Shown here: one piece after another, positions 44,302-52,248 of the stretch
How positions within the stretch are numbered: position 1 is the stretch's first letter
Layout of the letters: the number at the start of each line of letters is the position of its first letter
Assembly: GCA_038321965.1 (NCBI GenBank)
Contig: JBBQFL010000007.1
Span: 1 to 64,000 of the forward strand
Direction of reading: 5' to 3'
Length of the DNA: 64,000 nt
Source: UKL13-2 sp038321965
GTDB lineage: Bacteria > Pseudomonadota > Gammaproteobacteria > Burkholderiales > Usitatibacteraceae
Notes under the pieces: generated by a model
What the model was told of the DNA's origin: nothing
The model's input: the letters and a program-made list of their open reading frames with translations, nothing else
Database searches by the model: none
Made by a program: the position numbers and the translations under genes

Positions 44302-45494
44302 TGGAAGCCTATGTCGTCGATTGGCTGAGTCTGTTGGTGCGCTGGCTGCACCTCATCACAGGTATCGCGTGGATCGGCGCGTCGTTCTACTTCATCATGC
44401 TCGACAACTCGCTTACCGCGCCTGCCAAGCCGGAAGACGTGAAACGCGGCGTGTTCGGCGAACTGTGGGCGGTGCACGGCGGCGGTTTGTACCAAAGCCA
44501 AAAATATCTAAGTGGCCCCAAGGGTGAACCGCTCTCCAACGATCTGCATTGGTCAAAATACGAGGCTTACACGACTTGGGCTTCGGGCATGGCGTTGCTG
44601 GCGCTCATCTACTGGTATGGCGCAAGCACCTACCTGATCGACAAGAATGTGATGGCACTGACGCCAGCGCAGGCGATCGGTATCAGCATCGGCGCCATCG
44701 TCGGTGGCTGGCTGTTCTATAGCGCCATTTGCAAAGTATTCGATGGCAAGGAAGCCTGGCTGGCCGGATCGCTACTCATATTTGTGATCGCGGTGGATTG
44801 GGGCCTGTTTCAGGTCTTCAGCGCGCGTGCCGCGTTCCTCCACGTAGGCGCTATGCTCGGGACAATCATGGCCGCTAACGTGTTTTTTGTGATTATTCCC
44901 GGTCAGAAAAAAATGGTCGCAGAAATCCGCGCTGGTCGCGAGCCCGACCCAAACCCAGGACGACTCGGCAAACAACGCTCGGTGCACAACACCTATTTCA
45001 CGCTGCCGGTGCTGTTTATCATGATCAGCAATCACTACCCGATGACTTACAGCCATCCTCACGGCTGGGCGGTACTGGCGGCGATCATGGTGGCTGGTGC
45101 GCTGATTCGGCAGTTTTTTGTATTGCGCCATCGCGGACAGTTGCGACCGCTCTACATTGCAATCGCAGTATTGCTGCTAATCGCGGTGTTTGTCGCTCTC
45201 GCGCCCAAACCACGCGAAGCAACTGGCGCGGGCACGGTGACGTTCGGGGAAGTCCGTCTGATCGTCACGCATCGCTGTGTGGGGTGTCATGCCGCGCAAC
45301 CCACCATGCCAGGTTTTGCGCAGCCACCCAAAGGCGTCATATTGGAGACGGAAGAGCAGGTTCTTGCTCACACGCCAAAAATTGCTGAGACCGTTGCGAC
45401 GCGTTACATGCCCATCGGCAACCTCACGCAGATGACCGACGCGGAGCGGGAGCGCATCGCCATCTGGGTTCGCGGTGGTGCCAAGACGCAATAG
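44301..45494 (+). CDS. puuD: membrane-bound urate oxidase PuuD (cytochrome c type)
   Basis: A 397-residue inner-membrane protein. The N-terminal urate oxidase N domain has about eight transmembrane segments (LLVRWLHLITGIAWIGASFY, WASGMALLALIYWYGAS), with conserved His and Trp. The C-terminal domain is a cytochrome c with one haem site (THRCVGCHAAQP) and a distal Met candidate (RYMPIGNLTQM). It oxidises urate to 5-hydroxyisourate and passes electrons to the respiratory chain, replacing soluble uricase. It ends the uraH-xdhABC-puuD arm. Confidence 0.95.
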   Translation: MEAYVVDWLSLLVRWLHLITGIAWIGASFYFIMLDNSLTAPAKPEDVKRGVFGELWAVHGGGLYQSQKYLSGPKGEPLSNDLHWSKYEAYTTWASGMALLALIYWYGASTYLIDKNVMALTPAQAIGISIGAIVGGWLFYSAICKVFDGKEAWLAGSLLIFVIAVDWGLFQVFSARAAFLHVGAMLGTIMAANVFFVIIPGQKKMVAEIRAGREPDPNPGRLGKQRSVHNTYFTLPVLFIMISNHYPMTYSHPHGWAVLAAIMVAGALIRQFFVLRHRGQLRPLYIAIAVLLLIAVFVALAPKPREATGAGTVTFGEVRLIVTHRCVGCHAAQPTMPGFAQPPKGVILETEEQVLAHTPKIAETVATRYMPIGNLTQMTDAERERIAIWVRGGAKTQ

Positions 45495-45532
45495 GGTCTT
45501 GTGCCCATATTTTTGGCGAACAGTCCAGCATT

Positions 45533-45572
45533 GGCGGGGTTCTCGGGGCTTTTTGGCCCGAAACTGCCCGCC
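45533..45572. other. nested hairpin downstream of puuD
   Basis: GGCGGG (45533-45538) pairs with CCCGCC (45567-45572), and inside it TCGGG (45543-45547) pairs with CCCGA (45557-45561). The direct repeat CCAGCATTGG flanks it at 45525-45534 and 45571-45580. It lies in the 210-base gap after puuD and could end the purine transcript, but there is no U-tract after the stem on the plus strand. Confidence 0.35.
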
Positions 45573-45704
45573 AGCATTGGAGTTTGTAAACCATGCTCAA
45601 CGGCCCCATCCATATTGTTCAAACGGGAGTCATGATGCCGCGCACCTTGCAAGTTGTTACAAAGCCGTCTTGCACTACCCGGCGCCTGATGGCAGGCTAG
45701 CCTC

Positions 45705-46514
45705 ATGGATAAGCAACTGCTGCAACTGATCGTCGTGTTCTTCATACTGACAGCCGTGTTTTGGCTGATCGAGTTCGCATGGCCGGGTGTGCGCGGGCAA
45801 AAGGTGATGCGCCGCGGGTTCGACACCGATGTTCTGTACTGGTTCTTTACACCACTGGTGACGAAAGCGGTAAGCAAACTTGCAGTGCTGATCGCGTTGG
45901 TGCCCGTACTTTTACTGCTAGGCAGAAAGATCGATGCGCAGAGCCTGGCGGCAGGCTACGGCCCGGTGCATTCGTTGCCGACATGGTTGCAAGTCGTGCT
46001 GATCGTGGTTCTCGGCGATTTCATTGGCTATTGGGTGCATCGTGGCTTTCACAGCCGCAGGCTTTGGAAATTCCACGCCGTACACCATAGCTCCAGCCAA
46101 CTCAACTGGTTGTCCGCCCTGCGCCTGCATCCGGTCAACGACATTGTGGCGCGCATCTGTCAGGCAGTGCCGTTCGTTGCACTGGGTTTTTCGCCGATGG
46201 TCATTGCAGCCTATGTTCCATTTCTCACCTTCTACGCCATCCTATTGCATGCAAATGTGTCGTGGAGCTACGGGCCGCTGGGACATCTGATTGCCAGTCC
46301 AACGTTTCATCGCTGGCATCACAGCAACGAGGACGATGCAGCCGACAAGAATTTCGCCGGGCTGTTTCCCATCTTCGACCGACTCTTCGGCACACTTTAT
46401 CTCCCCAAAGATGAACGGCCGAAAACGTTCGGTGCACCGGATGACGCCGTGCCAGACAACTTCTGGGGACAAATGACATACCCATTTCGGAGTGATGGAG
46501 TCAGGCTTGAATGA
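45705..46514 (+). CDS. sterol desaturase/fatty-acid hydroxylase-superfamily protein
   Basis: A 269-residue membrane diiron hydroxylase with four transmembrane-type segments (LIVVFFILTAVFWLIEFAW, LQVVLIVVLGDFIGYW). The histidine clusters are HRGFHSRRLW, HAVHHSSSQLNWL and HRWHHSNEDDAADKN, the expected eight-His set. It would hydroxylate or desaturate a lipid. It is not linked to a known sterol or carotenoid pathway here. Its last 20 bases overlap the start of the interrupted M15 peptidase gene, so the two were probably co-translated. Confidence 0.88.
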   Translation: MDKQLLQLIVVFFILTAVFWLIEFAWPGVRGQKVMRRGFDTDVLYWFFTPLVTKAVSKLAVLIALVPVLLLLGRKIDAQSLAAGYGPVHSLPTWLQVVLIVVLGDFIGYWVHRGFHSRRLWKFHAVHHSSSQLNWLSALRLHPVNDIVARICQAVPFVALGFSPMVIAAYVPFLTFYAILLHANVSWSYGPLGHLIASPTFHRWHHSNEDDAADKNFAGLFPIFDRLFGTLYLPKDERPKTFGAPDDAVPDNFWGQMTYPFRSDGVRLE

Positions 46515-47019
46515 ATCTGTATTGGAAGCACTGGGTATCTCAACGGCCTCCGTGATTGCGCGCGGGCTGAGACGCTACGAGGAGGCGAGTACGCTGGCAC
46601 TGGCTGACGTTGGTGACGACGGTAGAGAGTACCTGCTTACCCCACTTGCCGGTGTGGCGTGACGGGACATGAAAACGGCGGCAGCAACAGTTGGCGTGAG
46701 CATTTTTCTGGTATCCGCATTTCGCAGCGTCGCGCGACAGTCGGAAATCATCCGTGAAAAGCGCAATGCGGGAACCGGTATCGACGAAATCCTGACGCTC
46801 TGCGCGCCTCCCGGATTTAGCGAGCATCACACCGGCCGTGCCGTGGACATTGCCTGTCCAGACTGTCCCGAACTCGAAGTTGATTTTGAGAATACTGACG
46901 CGTTTCAATGGCTGACGGTGAACGCGCCGCGCTTTGGTTTTGGGCTGTCCTATCCGCGCGGCAACGCCATGGGCTATCAATTTGAGCCTTGGCATTGGTG
47001 TTATCCGAATCACCTCTGA
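46495..47019 (+). pseudogene. VanY-type M15 D-Ala-D-Ala carboxypeptidase interrupted by TGA
   Basis: The frame opens at ATG 46495 with LNESVLEALGISTASVIARG ... REYLLTPLAGVA, meets TGA at 46660-46662, and continues in frame as RDMKTAAATVGVS then IFLVSAFRSVARQSEIIR. Family members read W or similar at this point (LTPxAxxAWxxMxxAA), so a Trp TGG to TGA change is likely. The zinc ligands are intact after the break: SEHHTGRAVDI gives His and Asp, and EPWHWCYPNH gives the last His. The truncated 3' piece could start at ATG 46669 but lacks the first strand of the fold. No signal peptide is present, as usual in this cytoplasmic-looking branch. Confidence 0.8.
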
Positions 47020-47206
47020 AGACCGGCGTTTGAGCGGACGTCGGCTTACCAGGCACTCAAAACCCCTTATTTGAGTAGAAAGTCGCTGACGCCTCGTGCA
47101 TCGTCTGTCGCGCAACTTTCATCGATGGTTAGCGAACGCCGGGGCAGTCGGGGTGTCGGATGCGGGTTGTGGGATAATTTGCAGTCAGAAATCAAAAGGA
47201 ATATTT

Positions 47207-48442
47207 GTGAAACGATTCGTTCTCCTGTTGGCCGCCCTTGTCTCCTCGGCTCTACTTGGCGGCTGTGGAAGCAGCAGCTCTTCTGCAGATGCGGCGCCGG
47301 ATTTTACGGCGATACCCGGCGATAGTGTGGTGACACTCGCCTGGACTGCGCAGCCGGGTGTGGACTACTGGTTGTTTTACGGTGCCGGTAGTTCGGTGAC
47401 GAGTACCAACTGGGCATCAGTTGGTGGCAAGGCGGTCATCAATGCTTCGTCGCCATATACGATCACCGGCCTCACCAATGGCAACACTTACTCGTTCACC
47501 ATGAATGCCCGCAAGAATGGGGGCCCCGGCGGACCGGGTGCGCCAACCCAGGTGGTGTCGCCCAGATTCGCTGGCGCCAAGTGGACCGTGGGTACGCCGC
47601 TTGGTACCGGGCAATTGAATGGAATCGCAACGTTTTCAACCACAAACGTCGTCGTCGGCTCGGGTGGAACAATTTTTGCCGGTACCACGGCGGCCACGAC
47701 CGTCGCTCAAACCAATCCGGCCGCGCCCGCCGATCTGAACGCTGTTTTCCATGGCGGCTTGGGGTATGTTGCCGTCGGTGCGGCGGGGACCATCATTTTC
47801 AGTACCGATTCCACGGCGTGGGTAACCAAGACTAGTGGCACGATTGCGAACCTCAATGCGATCGCGTCCGTGGGTACCGGCGCGTACGTGGCCGTTGGCG
47901 GGGCCGGAACAGCGCTGTTCAGTAGCGACGGGACGACCTGGATTTCGGCGGCATCAGCAACCACCCAAGACCTATATGGCGCGGCCTACGGCGCCGGACT
48001 CTATATCGCCGTTGGTGCTGGCGGCGCCATCATGACCAGTCCGGACGGCACTACCTGGACGGCTCGTGAGTCGAATACGACCAATGATCTGCGGGCTGTC
48101 GGTCTCGGTGTATTTACCACGACGACCGGCACCGGAGTGACGGCGGTTGTTAGCAGCACTAACTTGTTCGTCGCAACCGGTGTGGCGGGTACGCTGCTGA
48201 CCAGTCCCGACGGGTTGACCTGGACCGCGCGCGCGCCGATCTCGTCAACGAGAATTAACGCTGTATCGTTCGGCGGACAATTTGTCGCCGTCGGCGATGC
48301 CGGCAAAATTTTTACGAGCCTTGACGGCATCAGCTGGACTGCCCAAGTTTCGGGAACCACCAACGATTTGACGGCACTGGTGCGTACCTCGACCGGATAT
48401 ACCGCTGTCGGCGCAGCCGGGACGGTACTGACTTCTTTCTAG
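47207..48442 (+). CDS. lipoprotein with beta-propeller-like repeats
   Basis: A 411-residue lipoprotein. The GTG at 47207 has AAAGGA upstream, giving the signal KRFVLLLAALVSSALLGGCG with lipobox LGGC and a Ser-rich linker. A fibronectin-III-like strand set covers about residues 40-125 (VVTLAWTAQPGVDYWLFYGA, then SPYTITGLTNGNTYSFTMNA). The rest is 5-6 repeats of about 45 residues with the pattern VGxxGTIxxSxDGxTWxxxxS (e.g. AVGGAGTALFSSDGTTWISA; AVGAGGAIMTSPDGTTWTAR), like BNR/YCF48-type propellers. Function unknown; probably outer-membrane and surface or periplasmic. The composition is unusually rich in Thr, Gly and Ala. Confidence 0.78.
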   Translation: MKRFVLLLAALVSSALLGGCGSSSSSADAAPDFTAIPGDSVVTLAWTAQPGVDYWLFYGAGSSVTSTNWASVGGKAVINASSPYTITGLTNGNTYSFTMNARKNGGPGGPGAPTQVVSPRFAGAKWTVGTPLGTGQLNGIATFSTTNVVVGSGGTIFAGTTAATTVAQTNPAAPADLNAVFHGGLGYVAVGAAGTIIFSTDSTAWVTKTSGTIANLNAIASVGTGAYVAVGGAGTALFSSDGTTWISAASATTQDLYGAAYGAGLYIAVGAGGAIMTSPDGTTWTARESNTTNDLRAVGLGVFTTTTGTGVTAVVSSTNLFVATGVAGTLLTSPDGLTWTARAPISSTRINAVSFGGQFVAVGDAGKIFTSLDGISWTAQVSGTTNDLTALVRTSTGYTAVGAAGTVLTSF

Positions 48443-48539
48443 TCACGGTTTCTGCGATTTGCCGAAACCGGGCTGACCACCTGCAGTCCCGCTCAACACT
48501 TGCACTCATCAACCACGCAGGCCAGGAGAAAAACCGCGC

Positions 48540-49097
48540 ATGGATCCACTAGACGCCAGGAAGCTGCTCGCTGATTCTGAAGTCCTGTTCACGGCCGAAC
48601 AGGTCAATGCTGCAACAACACGCATCGCACGCGAAATCAATCGCGATTTTGCAGACATGAACCCGCTGGTTCTATCGGTGATGGGTGGGGCGGTCGTGTT
48701 TACCGGTCAGCTTCTCCCGCAGCTCGATTTCCCGCTGGATTTTGATATCGTTCAAGCGTCACGATACGGTGAGAAAACGGTAGGCGCACAATTGACGTGG
48801 CGTGTCGCACCGCGCGACAACATCGTCGGCCGTCACGTCATCATCCTCGATGACATCCTCGATGAGGGCATCACGCTGGCGGCGATTGTTGACCTGGTTA
48901 AGCGTACTGGTGCAATAAGCGTGGCATGCGCGGTGTTTTGCGTGAAAGATTACGGCGAGGAAATCAACAACAAGAAACCACTGGAGGCGGAGTACGTAGG
49001 CATCAGCGTGCCCAATCGCTTTATCTACGGCTACGGCATGGACGTGTCGGGCGCATGGCGCAATCTTCCTGCCATTTACGCGGTCAAGGGAAAATAG
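48540..49097 (+). CDS. hpt: hypoxanthine-guanine phosphoribosyltransferase
   Basis: A 185-residue purine salvage enzyme that makes IMP or GMP from base and PRPP. The PRPP motif is VIILDDILDEGITLAAIVDL; LSVMGGAVVFTGQLLPQLDF and RYGEKTVGAQL match the type I PRTase fold; the C-terminal VPNRFIYGYGMDVSGAWRNL is typical of bacterial Hpt. AGGAG precedes the ATG. It forms a tight operon with the nucleoside phosphorylase (4-base gap) and def. It recovers hypoxanthine released by the next enzyme, opposing the degradative purine locus upstream. Confidence 0.94.
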   Translation: MDPLDARKLLADSEVLFTAEQVNAATTRIAREINRDFADMNPLVLSVMGGAVVFTGQLLPQLDFPLDFDIVQASRYGEKTVGAQLTWRVAPRDNIVGRHVIILDDILDEGITLAAIVDLVKRTGAISVACAVFCVKDYGEEINNKKPLEAEYVGISVPNRFIYGYGMDVSGAWRNLPAIYAVKGK

Positions 49098-49101
49098 CGA
49101 T

Positions 49102-49872
49102 ATGTTGGCAATCATCGGCGGCACCGGCCTCTCCAATCTCACCAATCTTGAAATCACCCGTCGGGAGGTCGTCCGTACACCCTTCGGCGAGCCTTCCGGT
49201 CATCTCACCTTCGGAAAAATCGGCAAGGCTGAAGTGGTTTTCCTGGCGCGTCACGGCTACGGCCACACCATCGCGCCGCACGAGGTCAATTACCGCGCCA
49301 ATATCTGGGCGTTGCGCTCCGTCGGCGTCACCCGGGTACTGGCAGTCAACTCGGTGGGTGGCATCGCTTCGGGGATGGGGCCTGGCGAGATCGCCGTGCC
49401 GGATCAGGTGATCGACTACACCCACAATCGCAAACATACTTTTTTTGAAGGCGAAGCCGACGTCACCCACATCGACTTCACCTTTCCTTTTTGTACCCTT
49501 GCGCGGTTGCTATATCTGGCTGCCGCCAAGGCTGAATCGATTAATGTGCTGGAGTCGGGCGTAATGGGCGTGATGCAGGGCCCACGCCTCGAGACGGTCG
49601 CCGAAATAAATCGCCTGGATCGCGACGGCTGCAGCATGGTTGGCATGACGACCATGCCCGAGGCGAGCCTGGCGCGCGAACAGAATCTTTCGTACGCCGC
49701 ATTGGCGCTGTCGATGAATCACGCCGCAGGACGCGGTTCGTCGGCCGCCGGCATCAAGCTCAAAGATGCGGACGCGGTACTTGAGACCGGCATGAAAAAA
49801 GTGCGGTCGATCCTGGCCAAAGCAGTCGAACTTCACGACGCCATGCCCGTGTCACAAAGGGGCTACAGCTAA
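49102..49872 (+). CDS. S-methyl-5'-thioinosine phosphorylase (MTA/MTI phosphorylase family)
   Basis: A 256-residue purine nucleoside phosphorylase of the MtnP family: IIGGTGLSNLTNLEITRREV, phosphate-binding RHGYGHTIAPHEVNYRANIW, VNSVGGIASGMGPGEIAVPD and QGPRLETVAEINRLDRDGCS. The SMVGMTTMPEASLAREQNL segment and NHAAGRGSS (an Asn with no Asp at the adenine-binding position) resemble methylthioinosine phosphorylase, which releases hypoxanthine for Hpt, the neighbouring gene. This matches its operon partner, but an MTA activity cannot be excluded. Confidence 0.9.
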   Translation: MLAIIGGTGLSNLTNLEITRREVVRTPFGEPSGHLTFGKIGKAEVVFLARHGYGHTIAPHEVNYRANIWALRSVGVTRVLAVNSVGGIASGMGPGEIAVPDQVIDYTHNRKHTFFEGEADVTHIDFTFPFCTLARLLYLAAAKAESINVLESGVMGVMQGPRLETVAEINRLDRDGCSMVGMTTMPEASLAREQNLSYAALALSMNHAAGRGSSAAGIKLKDADAVLETGMKKVRSILAKAVELHDAMPVSQRGYS

Positions 49873-50415
49873 ATGGCGGTGCGCAGTATTGTAAAAATGG
49901 GCACCCCCAGCCTGTTTGAAAAATCCCGCCCCTGGCCGGCAGACAAATTCGACTCGCCCGAATTGCATGCGCTGCTGGCCGATATGAAAGAAAGCATGAT
50001 CGCCGCTAACGGTGCCGGGCTGGCCGCGCCGCAAATCGGCGAAAACGTCCGCGTGGTGATTTTTGAAGTCAACAACAACTCGCGCTACCCGAACCGCGAA
50101 CCGATTCCATTTACCGTCCTCATCAATCCGGTACTGCTGCCCGAATCAAACGAAAAAGTGGACGACTGGGAAGGTTGCCTTTCGGTGCCTGGCATGCGTG
50201 GCCTGGTGCCGCGCTATCCGACATTGCGATACACCGGTTTCGACCAGTTTGGTACTGCCATCGACCGCACGGTTGATGGTTTTCACGCCAGGGTAGTGCA
50301 GCACGAAGTCGATCATCTCGATGGTGTTCTCTACCCGATGCGAATTACCGATATGACCAAGTTCGGCTACACGGAAATATTGTTTCCGGAGTTGGTTGGC
50401 GCCGATGATGATTGA
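49873..50415 (+). CDS. def: peptide deformylase
   Basis: A 180-residue metallohydrolase that removes the formyl group from nascent proteins. The three PDF motifs are complete: GAGLAAPQIGENVRV, EGCLSVPGMRGLVPR with the metal Cys, and HEVDHLDGVLYPMRI with two His and the catalytic Glu. Residues before the first motif and a 15-residue insertion (EVNNNSRYPNREPIPFTV) are typical of the longer beta-proteobacterial second deformylase. The ATG follows the phosphorylase stop directly. A second def next to fmt likely exists elsewhere in the genome, which is inference. Confidence 0.95.
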   Translation: MAVRSIVKMGTPSLFEKSRPWPADKFDSPELHALLADMKESMIAANGAGLAAPQIGENVRVVIFEVNNNSRYPNREPIPFTVLINPVLLPESNEKVDDWEGCLSVPGMRGLVPRYPTLRYTGFDQFGTAIDRTVDGFHARVVQHEVDHLDGVLYPMRITDMTKFGYTEILFPELVGADDD

Positions 50416-50521
50416 CCGGATTTAGAACGTAGCCGAGATTATTGCTGTCACAGCAAGCGCTGAAAGTGGTTCTCCACGCGATATCCAGAAATCGATAACC
50501 ATCGCGCACGTTCTATACGGT

Positions 50522-50827
50522 TTGCATGGCTTGGCCCCATTTACGGGGCCGCTGCTCGCAGTGATGGCGATGATCATCGGGCTGATTAAACGCGAGGATG
50601 CTCATGACACATGGCTGGAGACACATTTTTCCTGGCTGTCACGCACGTTTTGGTGGGGCCTATTATGGATGATCGTGAGTTGGGCGCTTTTCCTGTTTCT
50701 CGTTGTCATCACGAATGGTTTCGGCGTGTTTTTCGCCTGGATATTTCCGTTCAGTGTGTTCGTCTGGTATGAGTTTCGCGTCGTCGTCGGCTGGCTGAAG
50801 CTCGGCGATTTGAAGCCGATTTCCTGA
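50522..50827 (+). CDS. small membrane protein (DUF4870-like), start unclear
   Basis: A frame of 101 residues from TTG 50522 with three hydrophobic segments (PFTGPLLAVMAMIIGLIKRE, TFWWGLLWMIVSWALFLFLV, FAWIFPFSVFVWYEFRVVVG). The helix-KREDAHDTWLETHF-helix layout matches small DUF4870-type membrane proteins. The frame is open back to 50426 and that part reads ASAESGSPRDIQKSITIAHV, then LYGLHG, which looks coding and family-like. No ATG, GTG or TTG occurs there, only ATT (50438, 50441) and ATC. The true start is therefore uncertain; a rare ATT start or a lost start codon is possible. Confidence 0.65.
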   Translation: MHGLAPFTGPLLAVMAMIIGLIKREDAHDTWLETHFSWLSRTFWWGLLWMIVSWALFLFLVVITNGFGVFFAWIFPFSVFVWYEFRVVVGWLKLGDLKPIS

Positions 50828-50923
50828 ACATCGCAGGTTTGCGGCAGCAACAAAAGTCATAGATCAAGCGCTGGCGCGGGTCGCAGGTAAAAAATGGCTG
50901 AAACGCCGCACTAGGTATAGAGT

Positions 50924-51553
50924 TTATTCCGCCGGTGCTTTCACGCAGCCAACCAGCTTGCCCAGATAATCTCTAAACGCCGCCTGCTCCGTCAGCGCGT
51001 GCAACGAAGCGCCCTCGCTCAATCGCCCTTTGTTAACGAAGATAAAGCGATCACAAATCTCGTGCAACAATTCGACGTGATACGGCTCGTTCGGGTGCAG
51101 GCAAACAAAAACCAGACAGCCTTGGCGCTTCAGGCTGCGAAAGAAATCTAGCATGAAGCCGATGTAGCCATCTTGCGTATTGAACTGGGGCTCATCGAAA
51201 AGATGTATGCCGGTGCGCGTTGACGCGGCAGCCGCCTGCATGAATTCGGGCTTGCGACGTTTGAATGTCCGTACCTGATACGACTGGTGATAGTGCATCG
51301 CAAGGCGCGTGCGCTCACTGTACTTCACACGATGGATATCCTGTCCTGCACATAGTACGCGGCCCGATGTCGGCTGGTTGCTGCCGGTGATGAGCTCAAA
51401 CAGGGTGGTCTTGCCAGAACCATTGGGACCCATCACCCCGATGATGCCGGGACCATCAACATTAAAATCCGCTTCCAGCGAAAAAGTTTGTTCGCGCTTG
51501 ATCACGCCGCGCGTGTATATTTTTTTCAGGTGTTCGACTCTTAGCATCGACAT
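50924..51553 (-). CDS. ABC-like ATPase lacking the signature motif
   Basis: A 209-residue protein of the liv operon. Walker A is VMGPNGSGKTT at 41-50 and there are a Q-loop-like HYHQSY (87-92), a Walker B GIHLFDEP at 115-122 and a possible switch His in CLHPNEP (H153). Between Q-loop and Walker B only 23 residues remain, in place of about 70, so the helical subdomain and the LSGGQ signature are gone. It therefore cannot form a normal ABC sandwich dimer. Its ATG overlaps the livF stop by one base. Role unknown; perhaps a regulatory or accessory ATPase of this importer. Confidence 0.75.
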   Translation of the reverse strand: MSMLRVEHLKKIYTRGVIKREQTFSLEADFNVDGPGIIGVMGPNGSGKTTLFELITGSNQPTSGRVLCAGQDIHRVKYSERTRLAMHYHQSYQVRTFKRRKPEFMQAAAASTRTGIHLFDEPQFNTQDGYIGFMLDFFRSLKRQGCLVFVCLHPNEPYHVELLHEICDRFIFVNKGRLSEGASLHALTEQAAFRDYLGKLVGCVKAPAE

Positions 51554-52248
51554 TACACTCCCAGCAGGCGGGCGCGCAACGCCACGTCATCACGCAGCGT
51601 CGCCGCTGAGCCATCGAATGCCACCACGCCACGATTCAGTACGTAAGCACGGTCGGCGACGCCCAGCGCGCTTTCCACGTTCTGTTCCACCAGCAGCACC
51701 GCCACGCCTTCAGCTTTCAATTTGCTGATCACCCGCATCACGTCCTGCACCACTTTAGGTGCGAGGCCCTGGCTGGGTTCATCCATTAGCACCAGTCCGG
51801 GTGAGCCGAGCAGTACGCGGGATATCGCCACCATCTGCATTTCGCCACCGGACAGGTTTTCGCAGTCGCGTTTCATCAGGTATTCAAGTGCCGAGAACAC
51901 GCCGAAGCATTCGCTGAGTGTCCAGGCACGAAAGCGCGTTTTCTTCTTTGCTATCGCCAGATTCCGCTCTACCGTCAGCGTTGGGAATACACGGCGGTCA
52001 TCAGGCACCCAGCCGAGGCCCGCGCAGGCGATATCGTGTGTTTGAGCCTGCGTAATGTCACGGCCATCAAAACGCACACTACCTTCACGGGGACGCGTCA
52101 ATCCCAAAATCGAACGCAGCGTCGTGGTTTTGCCTGCGCCATTGGCGCCGAGTAATGCAACGACTTCGCCCGGTGCCACGTTGAGCGAGACGCCAAATAG
52201 CGCCTGCGTCTCGCCATAAAAAGTACGGATGCCGGAAAGTTCTAGCAT
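51553..52248 (-). CDS. livF: LivF-type ABC transporter ATP-binding protein
   Basis: A 231-residue ATPase of the HAAT (branched-chain amino acid) transporter family. It shows GANGAGKTT (Walker A), ENLSGGEMQMVAISRVLL (signature), GLVLMDEPSQGLAPK (Walker B) and LVEQNV with the switch region typical of LivF. It overlaps livG by seven bases and the third ATPase by one. Substrate identity depends on the locus, see the binding protein entry; leucine-type uptake is not certain. Confidence 0.9.
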   Translation of the reverse strand: MLELSGIRTFYGETQALFGVSLNVAPGEVVALLGANGAGKTTTLRSILGLTRPREGSVRFDGRDITQAQTHDIACAGLGWVPDDRRVFPTLTVERNLAIAKKKTRFRAWTLSECFGVFSALEYLMKRDCENLSGGEMQMVAISRVLLGSPGLVLMDEPSQGLAPKVVQDVMRVISKLKAEGVAVLLVEQNVESALGVADRAYVLNRGVVAFDGSAATLRDDVALRARLLGV

